Source: Prevotella sp. UBA3208
Lineage (GTDB): Bacteria; Bacteroidota; Bacteroidia; Bacteroidales; Bacteroidaceae
DNA length: 6,794 nucleotides
Direction: 5' to 3'
NCBI GenBank assembly: GCA_002363695.1
Contig: DEWO01000112.1
Coordinates: forward strand, 1 to 6,794
The notes beneath the pieces are model-generated. The model ran no database searches. It saw nothing but the letters and a program-made list of their open reading frames with translations, and was not told where the DNA came from. This document shows, in pieces, positions 6,614 to 6,794 of this stretch (positions within the stretch are counted from its first letter, which is position 1; the number at the start of each line of letters is the position of its first letter). Made by a program: the position numbers and the translations under genes.

Positions 6614-6794
6614 ATGAGAAACAGAATCATAGGCCTTGGTATCATCCTATTGACTGCAGGAATCACTCAGGAAGCAGAAGCCCAGCGACTGCTTTCGCTT
6701 GACAGTTGCCGTGCAATGGCACTGCGCAACAACAAGCAGATGAGCGCGGCTCGCGTCAAGCAGGAGGTCGCTGCCAATCTGCGCAAGTCGGCAC
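6614..6794 (+). CDS. TolC-family outer-membrane efflux protein, N-terminal fragment
   Basis: 60 codons are in the window; the gene runs off the right edge. The start ATG (6614-6616) follows AAAGGA, so the stop of the preceding gene and the ribosome site overlap (TAAAGGAATG), which indicates translational coupling. Residues 1-24 form a signal peptide (MRNRIIGLGIILLTAGITQE then AEAQ). The mature start reads RLLSLDSCRAMALRNNKQMS followed by AARVKQEVAANLRKSA. This is the characteristic first helix of Bacteroidota TolC-family proteins (LSLxxCxxxALxNNxxxxxAxxxxExA). TolC proteins form the trimeric outer-membrane channel of tripartite RND, MFS or ABC efflux and type I secretion systems. Which pump it serves cannot be told; the partner genes would be expected to the right of the window. 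Confidence 0.86.
   Translation, partial: MRNRIIGLGIILLTAGITQEAEAQRLLSLDSCRAMALRNNKQMSAARVKQEVAANLRKSA

Noticed and set aside
6211..6666. A 151-codon minus-strand frame at the right end
   Set aside because: It is antisense to the C-terminus of the coiled-coil gene and the start of TolC, both of which have clear coding features; its translation resembles nothing recognisable.
1..6794. Mobile element, CRISPR array or anti-phage system
   Set aside because: No transposase, integrase, terminal inverted repeats, regularly spaced repeats or defence-protein motifs were seen. Every large reading frame is explained by carbohydrate enzymes or envelope proteins.

Overview
The window looks like a chromosomal segment of a Bacteroidales bacterium, most likely Prevotella or a close relative. 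Three things suggest this. Both clear promoters are of the Bacteroidota type (-7 box TAnnTTTG with a TTG-type -33 box). The start codons are mostly preceded by A-rich leaders rather than strong Shine-Dalgarno sites. One secreted enzyme ends in the short 'YTLQGVRV ... KGIYIQNGKK' tail that is common on exported Prevotella proteins. The genus is inference; the phylum/order is fairly secure.

Layout: two divergent transcription units flank a 252-bp intergenic region (5491-5742). The leftward unit (minus strand, 5490 to 1) is a tightly packed carbohydrate-degradation operon. In transcription order it holds a 1166-residue exported fusion of a putative (alpha/alpha)6-barrel glycoside hydrolase with a family 1 polysaccharide lyase (pectate lyase); a second, separate 588-residue PL1-type pectate lyase; and the first 66 codons of a GH3 glycosidase that runs off the left edge. 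Gaps are 17 bp and 5 bp. All three proteins have signal-peptidase-I-type leaders without a lipobox, so they should be soluble periplasmic or secreted enzymes. The content points to pectin (homogalacturonan with decorations) breakdown: lyases cut the backbone and the hydrolases trim sugars. No SusC/SusD pair, sulfatase or regulator is visible in the window, so calling it a full polysaccharide utilization locus is inference.

The rightward unit (plus strand, from 5743) encodes a membrane-anchored coiled-coil protein of unknown function, followed 4 bp later by the N-terminus of a TolC-family outer-membrane efflux protein that runs off the right edge. This unit appears functionally unrelated to pectin breakdown and is probably an envelope export/efflux operon.

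The intergenic region holds one good promoter for each direction. Between them sits a cluster of four CGTAA/TTACG half-sites in alternating orientation (5595-5627), placed where an activator of the lyase operon could bind. No RNA gene, CRISPR array, insertion sequence or convincing terminator was seen. The most interesting items are the hydrolase-lyase fusion, the half-site cluster, and the unknown coiled-coil protein coupled to TolC.
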